From the NCBI GenBank assembly GCA_002150815.3, contig NDFF03000098.1, positions 62,001-126,000 on the forward strand: a stretch of DNA of 64,000 bases, in the 5' to 3' direction. Numbering within the stretch: the stretch's first letter is position 1; every line of letters begins with the position of its first letter. A program made the translations under genes and the position numbers. Of the stretch, positions 55,680-64,000 are shown piece by piece. The notes beneath the pieces were generated by a model. It saw nothing but the letters and a program-made list of their open reading frames with translations. It was not told the origin of the DNA and ran no database searches. Source of the DNA: Grammothele lineata (Eukaryota; Basidiomycota; Agaricomycetes; Polyporales; Polyporaceae).

Positions 55680-56175
55680 GCAGCGCGAGATGCCCGCGAC
55701 GGTGTCACGAGGTCGCGGGAGCCCAACCGTCCGCGCGGCGACGAAGAACGATGTGGACGTCGTAGACCCTGGGTGCATTCAGCGATGGTGGTGGTGGGTG
55801 CATCTGGCTGATGGTCATCGATACATCGGGAAGAGGGCGAGGCTTGGGTTCGTTTGATATCTATGGCGTGCTCGATGCAGAGTTGAGATCAACTGAAGAT
55901 GGATGGAGATACAATATTTTGAGTTTGGGGGATGTAAACCAGTAGTGGGGGAAATAATACCTGGTTGTCTAACGCCAGCATTGAGACATAACATATGCAA
56001 GAGGGAGCTTGACGTGTTTCACTGAGTGCTAGAGTGGTGAGAGCGAGCCTCTCGTAACAGGTTGGCAGACAGCCCGAGTTTCCGAGTTGAGCGGAGTGTT
56101 TCGAGCGGAGTACGAACATTTACGGCTTCACTTGACGATCCGCAGTGAGCCATCAGGCTGAGTTCGAAGTATGTA
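55680..56175. repeat. Duplicated upstream segment, copy 1
   Basis: About 500 bp similar to 60540-61035. Shared landmarks include GCGAGATGCCCGCGACGG, GTGCATTCAGCGATG, TACATCGGG, GAGTTTG, AATACCTGGT, TTGGCAGACAG and TCCGCAGTG in the same order. It belongs to the tandem duplication carrying the oxidase and transporter genes. On the minus strand the copies also share a protein-like string (GSSSEAVNVRTPLE here, GPSSEAIKIDTPLN in the other), hinting at a former coding segment. Confidence 0.7.
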
Positions 56176-56202
56176 CAGTCATGGACCGCTCCTTGAAACG
56201 CC
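56173..56202. repeat. Inverted repeat, left arm
   Basis: About 30 bp (TACAGTCATGGACCGCTCC and on) that reappears as its reverse complement at 56929-56959 with about two mismatches. The arms enclose some 730 bp. Confidence 0.6.
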
Positions 56203-56928
56203 CAAATCATATTTCGCGTGAAACTACCCGACCTGTGTATGTACATCCATGAAACTTTGCACACATGTTCCACAGCATATACACTATGTTCTCTTAGAGT
56301 GTTGTATCGTCGCGTCGTGTTTAGCAAGCTAGGTGACTCGAATACATGAGGGCTCGGATAGGCGCCCAAACCCACTCGATGAAACAGCTTATATGCAACA
56401 ACCAATACATATTTTCACAGTCTCAGATATCAGTAGAAAACACATTCAAAATGACTCTGCATTTTCTGCTCAGTACCCAGCATTATTTCAAGGCAGTTGG
56501 AAGCACGTGGGGCTGGCAACGAACAGAAATGCGGTTGGCCAGCACAAGGCTCGATCGCGCAGGCGAACGCGGGCGCTTACGTGATTTCACCCCATTCCCG
56601 CAATACATCTTTCAAAATCTCGGCGAAGGCACCGCGTTCGCCCACAGAACTTCACGTACAGGCAACTGAAATATGTTGTGATGGGTTGAGAAGGTTTATA
56701 TCGTAAATTGTGAATGCTCTAACCATAAAACTGTGGCCGAAGATTTGGAAGGGTGTAGTGCCACCAGTCCATCGAGGCATTCACTACCTATATCTTGATT
56801 GTTTCACGTCGCAATGTCAATTGCTTGTGCTCAGGAGGTAGCTACTGAATAAGAGCTCGAGAACGAGCCCAAGATCAAGTAAATCGGGTCAGATTGAAGC
56901 AGTATAGGGCCATGTGTTTCAAGGAGTG

Positions 56929-56959
56929 GGGGTGTTTCAAGGAGCGCTCCATGACTGTA
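56929..56959. repeat. Inverted repeat, right arm
   Basis: Reverse-complement partner of 56173-56202 (GTGTTTCAAGGAGCGCTCC and on). It sits just upstream of the transporter remnant. Confidence 0.6.
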
Positions 56960-56989
56960 GCTTGACTGACTGGGAACTGATATGCAACG

Positions 56990-57310
56990 CTTTGGCAACG
57001 CTCCGAGTCGTCCAGTTCCTCCTCGCAATACATAGCGTACTACATCGACCGCCTCGGTTCGTTGCCATACTTCCTCCCTTAGCTCCGGCGTGCCTCTGAT
57101 GTTGCGCAGAGTCAGTCCTCTCTCACTCTCCTCCGCTATGGTTCGGCAGTGATGGCGTTCAGGCTCTTGCATGGGCTCATCGCCATGCTCGTCGCGCTTT
57201 ACTCCTCGGTTCAAGTCACCCTCCCAAGCCCAGCGCGCTTCGCGCTCGCGGCCCTGTATGCCTTCACAGACGCATACAGGGCGGGCTATTGGCCCGGAGG
57301 ACTTGAGGTT
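56990..57310 (+). pseudogene. Remnant of MFS sugar-transporter gene (copy 2)
   Basis: Similar to the 3' part of the transporter at 49697-51955. The stretch 57010-57290 matches 51160-51455 (intron, then the exon encoding RYGSAAMALSHGLIAVLVALYSS and on), with stops and small indels. It then jumps directly to the last exon (GGAGGACTTGAGGTTGCATGAC matches 51886 on), so about 430 bp of coding DNA is deleted; everything 5' of helix 7 is also absent. The downstream flank (57300-57630) is still alignable with 51900-52235. It is clearly non-functional and shows that transporter and oxidase were duplicated together. Confidence 0.8.
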
Positions 57311-57632
57311 GCATGACCTCGTGCGCCGCTCAGGCCGGGCCAGCGGGTGCAGAGATCATGATCATACCGAATGGAGCGTGTTTTTAGTGGATCTATATGG
57401 GGATGTTTATGATCAGATGGCGTTCTCAAGGGCCTAACTCTTTCAGTTAGGAAATTTGGAGGGAGCAGGCATGTGCAACTATGCACATTCAATTCAACCA
57501 AAGTTTGTTACAACTAGGCCTTCGCGGGCCCGAATCGTACACTACACCGTCGACTGGAGTCGCCGGTAACGTACAGAAGAGCATATGGGTCACCACTTCA
57601 TATCCGCCACTTGTCGATCACGATCTTCCCTC

Positions 57633-59815
57633 TCAGACGCTGCTAGAGATCATGTACTCCTTGCCCGATAGCGCAATGTGCTTCGGCAGCAAGCTGCTCT
57701 TCAAGATCGCGTCAACGTCAGGCTCCCCGTTCCTATCCTTGCCCATGGGCGGCTCCCACTGCCCGTAAGGCACTCCGACCATAGGGCCCTTCTTCCGCCC
57801 ACCCGGAGCTCCTTCCTCTTCGCCCGGCTCTGGTGCTGCGAACCACTCAGCGTTGTAGCCCCAGTTCCTGAAGAACTTGGGCAAAAGGTGTTGCCAGCGG
57901 GGCTCCGTGAGGAGCAGCTCGTAGACCGCGCGCCACGCGCTATCGAGCGCGCCCTCGACCCACGCGTGCCGCGTACTGATGGCCTCGCCCGCGAAGTGGA
58001 GGTGCCCGCCGCCCGCTGGCGCCGTGAGGCTCTCGTAGGCGTTTCCGAACTTGCCAGGGCCAAAGAACGGGAACGCTCCTGCAAGAAAAATTGAGCAAAC
58101 GAAGCACCCTAAGGAAGATAGTGGTGGTGGTCGTACCCATAGCGTATGGATCGTTCGACCAGCTCCAGGCGTGCGTGTCGATGAGCTCATCACGAAGGAA
58201 CTCGACGTCAAAGTCGTGGATGCGCGCGAGCTCTCGAAGCACGAGATCTACAAGCGCTGACTTCTGGTCTTCGTTCGCGATGAGCGCCCCAAGCCTCTCG
58301 GCATCGTCTGTCCAGCAGTAGCTCGCAATGAGCGTCGTCGTCTTCCCGTTCTGAACGTCTCCGAAAGAAGGGTACACGACCGTGCGAAGCGGGGAGTCCG
58401 TGTAGGTTTGGCCGCCGACTATGCAGAGGCGGACCCCGGCGTTGTTCGTGGCCGTCGTCCACCACGCGCTGCGGAACTGCATGCCGATCTTGGTCGAAGG
58501 GCCGTATGTGAGCTGGCGGAGGGCGTTGGACTGCATAGGGGAGAGCCCCGCCTGAGTGAGGTCGACGGTGCGCAGGACGGGGAGGGGAATGGTCGTGATG
58601 ACGTGCGAGAAACGCTCGGTCTCGCCATTGTCGGTGGTGACGTCCACGACGAGGCTGCGCATCATTGCGTCGATGGCTGTACACATACCAGTGACACGCG
58701 TGAAGAAGGCGACAGAGCCAGGAGCCCTCTCGTTGAGGTAGCGGTACATGGTGTCCGTGATCTGAGATCCGCCGCCGCTTTGGGGAAGGGTTAACGCAAG
58801 GCATGATTTTTGTATCGAGGAGAAGACGTACTCGATGCACCACCAGTCCACTTCGTCGACTTCGGTGGACGGCTTCCATCCAAAGGTGATAGCTTCGAGA
58901 ACGATCTCCGTAAGAGCACGATCGTACGCGCCGGTCGAGTTATCGAATGTCTCGATCCAGTTGACGACGTCTGAGGAAAGAGGTTGCTTGGGGATGCCAA
59001 GGTCGTCCTTGGGACAGTAGAGGATCTGCATATACGCGCGAGCGGAGCAATGATCGAAGGATTTCATGTTCTCCCAGCCGGTCGTGGTGTTGTTCTGCAG
59101 ATCGTTGTACAGGCGCTCCGCGAAAGGACGGACTACGTCGTCGATGATCTGTTGGTACCCAACGTGGACGTAAGGAGTGGGATCGACGTCGCGAATAACC
59201 TCTTCCGGCCGGAACGACGGGGGTTGCACTTGGGACTGCTTGAGCGTCTTGCCGTTGTACGACATGAGCGCGTTGGGGTTAGAGGAGTAATACGGCCTGA
59301 GCTTCTCCCGGAGCTGGAGGTCACCCTGGTTCAGAGGCACGTAGTTGAACAGGTGGAAGACACGTCTCATCGAGATGATCTCAGGGAAGCGCATGGCGCC
59401 GACGTCGTAGTAGTTGTAGGGTTTGCCGGTGTCGTTGGGGAACGTGTAGGTGAAGAGTCGGCCGCCGACACGCTCGCTTGCCTCAAGGATCTTGAACGGG
59501 ATCTCAAGGTCGAGGAGGATGAGGGCGGTATACAGACCGGCAGGTCCTAACATATGAATGGGATCAGCGAACTGCGCGGCGATATATGAGGAGTCGAAAG
59601 CTAAAAGACGTACCAGCACCAAGAATGCCAACGGGGTAAGGAGGCTTGGACGCCTGTGAGTCGGGTGAAGAATTATCCTCTGAACCGGGAAGAGGAACGG
59701 TGGGTTCTTGCATGGGTGGGATGGATTTGTTGATGAAACGAGCAATGATCTGTCGACCATGGTGGGCGAAGATGTCGTTGCCGATCGACGGAGTCGAAGC
59801 GTCAAGAGTGGTCAT
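57633..59815 (-). CDS. L-amino acid oxidase-like FAD-dependent amine oxidase, copy 2
   Basis: Predicted 667-aa flavoprotein of the fungal L-amino acid oxidase group, which deaminates L-amino acids and releases ammonia and hydrogen peroxide. Exons: 59815-59614, 59546-58832, 58777-58137, 58078-57633; intron phases 1, 2, 1. The Rossmann motif GILGAGPAGLYTALILLD with VGGRLFTYTFP, the MRFPEI motif of the substrate channel, TKIGMQFRSAWW, ASYCWTDDAERL, and the C-terminal FAD block HFAGEAISTRHAWVEGALD are all present. No signal peptide is visible, so it is probably intracellular. The frame is intact throughout. An ammonia-releasing role in nitrogen scavenging is reported for related mushroom enzymes; here it is inference. 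It is 60-70 percent like copy 1 by eye, so the duplication is not recent. Confidence 0.9.
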
Positions 59816-59897
59816 AGCTTCTGCGACTGGGTGTTGAAGAACAGATGTAAGAGCGATAGAATGCCCGTACTGGCTGGAACCTCGAGAGAAACACCCG

Positions 59898-59904
59898 TAT
59901 ATAT
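59898..59904 (-). promoter_or_regulatory. TATA box of oxidase copy 2
   Basis: TATATAT, 83 bp upstream of the ATG at 59815. Confidence 0.4.
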
Positions 59905-60539
59905 GCCCGCGTTATGATTGAGTTGCCCCAAAAAACCTCAGTCCGACGCGAGTCTACCGGTTTGTCCGCGTCGCCCGTGCTGCAAAATCGGACACCGGAT
60001 GCAGGGAAGGAGACGATTAATTCTCTTCGGGTCGTCGAGGTTGTGTCGAGGGCACCTCTCATCACGAGATGGAGCCCCACGTCCAGCGGTAGACCGTTTT
60101 ATCTGAATATGGCGCCGATCCCTGGTCGCAATCACGGCTCGCTATAAACATGGTAAGACAATGCCTATTAGAAGCATATAGTCGAAGGGTGTTAGCTCAC
60201 CATCCCGCCCGGGCGCCCTCTATCCTCGGGTACCGATGCCGCCAGCCACAACCCCAAGAGCGTCGTTCCTAACTATATGCGCCGCATATGTCACCGTTCA
60301 GACTCGTGCGTGAGCACGGGTGCTCGATTCGTTGCTGAACGACGTCTTCATCGCACTCGTGGGAAACGCTGAGCGCGTGCCGGCTCCTCCAGTCTCGCCC
60401 ACCTAGGACATCCTATATACGGTACTTGCGGTATCGCGAACCGGTTCGCACGTTTGAAGTCTTGGCGCGGGATCGGCGCCGGCTTCTCGACGCACAGGCG
60501 ACCTCGGGCGCAGGACTCTGTTGACGCAGCGCGGTGGAG

Positions 60540-61035
60540 GGCGAGATGCCCGCGACGGCGCCACGAGGTCGCGGGGAGCTACACCCGGCCGCGCGGTGAT
60601 GAAGAGCGGTGTGTACGCTGTAGACCCTACGTGCATTCAGCGATGCTGGCGGTGAGTGCGTCTGGATGATGATGGTTGATACATCGGGGAGAAGGCGGGG
60701 GCCTGGGTTTGTTTGATATCTGTGGTGTGTTCGTTGACGCAGGGTTGAGATGAACTGGAGATGGAGGGCGGAGTTTTGAGTTTGGCGGATGTGAACGAAT
60801 GGTAGCGGATACAATACCTGGTCGTTCGGCGCCAAAAGGCGCGACGTTGAATATGTAGGAGGACGCTTGACTTGTTTCACTCGGTGCGGAATGGGGAGAA
60901 CGACTCGTAAGAAGTTGGCAGACAGTCCGAGACTCCGAGTTACGCGGAGCGCAACGTTGAGCGGAGTGTCAATCTTTATTGCTTCGCTTGAAGGTCCGCA
61001 GTGGAAACATCCGGCTGAGTTCAAACAAGCTTGAT
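60540..61035. repeat. Duplicated upstream segment, copy 2
   Basis: Partner of 55680-56175, same orientation, diverged by substitutions and small indels. It ends near the TTCAAACAAGCTTG at about 61020, which may mark the edge of the duplicated block. Confidence 0.7.
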
Positions 61036-61870
61036 TGAGATCGTCCACGTCGATGACCTCATGCGCACCCAGAGCGCTCCCCGAGCACGCCAGAGTCGCC
61101 GCCGTCCATCTGATCTTCAGACTTGACTCGCTTGATCCTGGTCAGCATGCTGCTTACTGAGTCTTGGTTACGCTTTCTTAATGACTCGTCCGAAGAATTG
61201 AATGCGCCAACTGAAGCGACGGTTACTACCCGGGACGGCGCGTAGGGGACCGGATGTCGAGAGCAAACGATGCACAGCGAGGCTCTGCGCAGAGAGCAAG
61301 GGCAGAAAACAAGCTGATGTGGTATGTGGCAAGTCCGCGGCGTATCGTTGATTGGAACTCAGATGGAGGACAGAAGAGAGGAGCAAAACGCGCCGAGGAG
61401 CGGTTGCTACACGACGGTCAGACCGGGCGGACCGGGGCGGCAGGATATATCCACCTGCTCGCAGCATTCGCGTATCGCGCCTTCGCCTCTCGCGTCCCTT
61501 TTGCGTTCCTTACCCTGGCTCTGGTCGCCGGCGGCCCTCGCGTTCTCCTCCCCCATTTTGCCGGCCTGGACCGCCGCGCCCCGTCTCACCAGCCGCCCTC
61601 CCGAGCCCCGCCCATTCCTCAAAACACTACCACTGCGCGCCCACAGCTGGTCTTTCCCTCTTCTCCCGTCGCGCACGCTCCTTGCCCCACCCCAGTCGGT
61701 CCTTACGCCAGTCCTCAAGCTTATCGCACCTCGTGCCTTGACGGCCTCAGCTCGCGCATCGCCGCCAAGCCTCCTCCAGAAGCACCGTCCTTATCCCAGG
61801 TCGCTGCTCTGGAGCTCCCTCCCGTCTCCTCGCCGCGTTGGCCTCCCCGCAGAGTTGACCGCCGCCGCCA

Positions 61871-63506
61871 ATGGCGGATTCACTCCGCCGCAACAGCCTA
61901 CTTAGACACTACATCTTAACGCTCCTCTCATGTTTTCTCCTCCTCGCCTTCGCCACGACTAACGTCGCCGCCTCCCCGGTTGCCCTGTCTTCGTACGCCC
62001 CGTCCTCCGTTCGCGCAACCAATGTCGCCGCTCCGACCCCCGCTCCATCCATGGCTCAGCTGCTGAGGCGCGTCGCACCCGTCGTCGTCACCTCCGGCGG
62101 GAACGAGACAGTCATCAACCCAAGCACGGAGTCGGTCATCGCCCAGGGCTCCGGTTCAGACGGGAGCGGCGTCGATTTCTCCCTCCCCGCCATCCTCTGG
62201 CTCGCGTTCACGTTCGCCATCGGAGGGCCCCTTGCGCTTGCGGGCATCCGCCTCTGGCGCATCACCACAGGCATGGGCGTCGGCCTCGCGGTCGCTTTGA
62301 GCGGTGAGTGATTATTTCTGTCCTCCATCCAGACCCACATCTTCCGTCGCGTCCCTGGCGCGCACGCGTGCCTCTGCGCGCGCGCGCCATTTTTAGCCAC
62401 TCGTCACTGACGTCTTTACGCTTTCGCCTCCCTTCACTACTCCCGATCGGTCGATTCGAAACTCGTCGCTCCCTTCGCCCGCCGTCGCCATCTGTTACGA
62501 CACTCTCGGACCCGGATCCGCCGACAGTATGGGCCGCGTTCGTGAACACCGTCGGCGCGGACGGGCTCTCCGACATCGTCCTCACCGTCGTGTCCATCGG
62601 CGGGTTCGTCGTCGGCTTCATCTTCGGCGCGCTCGACTTTGGGCGCTGGGCGGGCATCCTCCTCATCGGCATCCTCGGCGGCTTCTCCGTCGGCGTGCGC
62701 GTCGTCCTCCTCCGCCCGGGCCTGCTCCTCTCGCCTTACATCGTCAACTGGGCGATCCTCGCCCTCTTTATGATCATTGGACTGGCGATGGTGCTTGTCA
62801 GACAGCGTGCAGGGCTGGTGAGTGTTTCGTTTCGTGATGGGAGGGATGCTGGATGTATGCGCGCATCGAGGCTGATATCCGGGCGCATGTCGCTTTCCCT
62901 GTCTGCAGTGCACGTGCTGTGCCGCGCTGGGCTCGTTCCTCGTTGGCTTGGGCGTTGACCTCATATTGGAGAAGCAGAGCGGCATCAGCTTTGCGCTTCG
63001 TTTCCTGCTGGACCGCAACAACTCCCATTTCCTTGTAAGTCCCCCTAGCGCTTCTTGTTATTCGGATGTATGCGCAATTAGGACACTCACGGGGCGCTCG
63101 TGCGGACCTTACAGAGCGTCGTGCACAAGGGCTACAACCCGTCCGTGCTGACGCAGATCATCCTAGGAGCATCCATAGGCGCGATGTACGTCTCCTTCCT
63201 TCCTTCTTCCACCCGCGCCCGTCCCTGCAACAACACTGACTCCCCATATGCTTCCCCCATCCTCCATCTCCTACCCTCCCACCCTCCCGCCCACGCGCCC
63301 ACAGCCCCATCCTCGCCTTCCTCCAACACAAGATCTTCCGCGGTCCCTTCCGCCCCGAGCGCTCCCAGGCCGACGCGGAGCTCTCGTCGATCATGGAGAC
63401 CGAGCCCGCGCTTGGGGCGCCGCTCACGGGCGAGAAGGGCGCGCCGCAGCCGCAGGAGCGCCGCTCGCGCATGCAGCTGCTGAAGAGCCGGTTTAGTATG
63501 TCGTAG
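61871..63506 (+). CDS. TM198-like (DUF4203) multi-pass membrane protein
   Basis: Predicted 373-aa membrane protein. Exons: 61871-62303, 62528-62817, 62909-63034, 63115-63185, 63305-63506; intron phases 1, 0, 0, 2. It has an N-terminal signal-like helix (HYILTLLSCFLLLAFATT), a Ser/Ala/Pro-rich luminal stretch, and then the 7-helix region that matches the TM7S3/TM198-like (DUF4203) family: FSLPAILWLAFTFAIGGPLA, GLAVALSG, VLTVVSIGGFVVGFIFGAL, WAGILLIGILGGFSVGV, VNWAILALFMIIGLAMVL, CTCCAALGSFLVGLGVDL, LTQIILGASIG. The C-terminus is a charged cytosolic tail ending SRFSMS. Fungal members are uncharacterised; the vertebrate TMEM198 link to Wnt signalling does not carry over. The upstream leader is pyrimidine-rich. 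Confidence 0.85.
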
Positions 63507-64000
63507 CACCCTCCCCCTCCCTTCCGTCCGTATCTTTGTGTACATCGTGGGAGGGGGGAGCCTCCCGTCGTCCCCCGGAGTGCGACTTTGGACTAGGAGG
63601 CTGAAGGGGTCAGCGGGAGGGGTCTCGTGTGCGTTGCTAGTACGCGTCTCGCCTCTCCCCTATCTCGACGCGCCGTTCGTCCCCGTTGTCGATAAGTTAT
63701 ACCTTTGGTTGGTATGGATGCCGTTCTCGTTTCCCCCAGTCACGCGCATGAGGGGGCCGTCATGGTGGTTGGTGGTCTTCGACGCGCAGAGGGTCGACGC
63801 ACATGTATATGCCCATGCACATGCACACGATGGACTTCTGTCACTGTCATCGGGACACTTCAGTAGTCGCTTTCGCTTTCGCTTACGCACTCACACGTTT
63901 CTGCATTCTCATTCGCACCTTTTCTTTGCGTTCGGTGTTTCTTCACATTTGCATTCATCTTCATGTTCGTCTTTTACGATTTAGAGAGATAGTGGAAGAG
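63507..64000. other. Downstream flank of TM198-like gene
   Basis: About 490 bp of 3' flank to the window edge. Open frames occur but lack recognisable content; no gene is supported. Confidence 0.45.

Larger units (their letters stand above)
54485..56989. other. Intergenic region between the two duplicated blocks
   Basis: 2.5 kb holding the promoter of oxidase copy 1 (TATATA at 54534-54539), a segment at 55680-56175 that recurs at 60540-61035, and an inverted repeat pair at 56173-56202 and 56929-56959. Short open frames on both strands show no recognisable domain. No further gene is supported. Confidence 0.45.
59816..61870. other. Intergenic region with duplicated segment, upstream of TM198-like gene
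   Basis: 2 kb with the oxidase copy 2 promoter (TATATAT at 59898-59904), the duplicated segment at 60540-61035, and the GC-rich, pyrimidine-rich leader of the gene at 61871. Long overlapping open frames at 61250-61920 reflect the pyrimidine bias and are not supported as genes. Confidence 0.45.

Noticed and set aside
61254..61919. Long overlapping open frames upstream of the TM198-like gene
   Set aside because: They occur in several frames at once in a pyrimidine-rich leader and end inside the true first exon; no domain or paralog supports them.
1..64000. CRISPR arrays, integrons, prophage or other bacterial elements
   Set aside because: No spaced direct repeats or phage-type genes were seen, and the gene structure is eukaryotic throughout.
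1..64000. Intact transposable element (reverse transcriptase, integrase or transposase)
   Set aside because: No frame shows recognisable transposon protein motifs; the repeats found are explained by local duplication, apart from the short inverted repeat near 56.2-57.0 kb.

Overview
The window looks like nuclear DNA of a filamentous basidiomycete, most likely an Agaricomycete and plausibly a Polyporales relative. The reasons are that almost every gene is split by short (about 40-115 bp) GT-AG introns, the coding DNA is GC-rich, the tRNA is eukaryotic, and the gene content is typical of mushrooms: F-box/LRR-like genes, many HET-domain genes, L-amino acid oxidases, a serine-rich cupredoxin and a TM198-like membrane protein. 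The organism was inferred from family knowledge, not from a search.

Layout. 0-4.7 kb: two divergent F-box genes, the first cut by the window edge. 5-7.4 kb: a HET-domain gene (HET-1). 8.4-10.8 kb: two housekeeping genes head to head, an N2227-type (carnosine) N-methyltransferase and coatomer zeta (COPI). 12-24.2 kb: an inverted arrangement in which two paralogous secreted metallophosphatase/5'-nucleotidase genes point at each other and enclose three members of a small secreted protein family (SSP-A, -B, -C) and one intron-containing tRNA-Ala(AGC). 25.3-46.1 kb: a cluster of six more HET genes (HET-2 to HET-7), interrupted by a proline/serine-rich hypothetical gene and a GPI-type cupredoxin. 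46.7-49.1 kb: a multi-pass membrane protein and a small secreted protein. 49.7-61 kb: a duplicated block [sugar transporter + L-amino acid oxidase]. In copy 1 the transporter is intact but the oxidase has an in-frame stop; in copy 2 the oxidase is intact but the transporter is a deleted remnant. 61.9-63.5 kb: a TM198/DUF4203-like membrane protein.

The strongest candidate for an undescribed system is the seven-gene HET array. All seven genes share one plan: a first exon carrying HET plus a conserved 'TTRxEDEAY...YGEG' region, a phase-0 intron, and a second exon carrying a fast-diverging C-terminal domain. I do not recognise that C-terminal domain, but it keeps the motif C-x2-[DH]-H-[VI]-x2-W in all seven copies. 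By analogy with known fungal HET proteins this could be a self/non-self recognition or defence locus with a common death-type domain and a variable sensing domain; that role is inference. The second candidate is the SSP family (signal peptide, RQC-x3-GCLV core, conserved short C-terminus), embedded in an ancient inverted duplication with the nucleotidase genes.

Exon boundaries were set by hand from GT/AG sites, reading frame and comparison between paralogs inside the window. Transcription starts and poly(A) sites were not determined.
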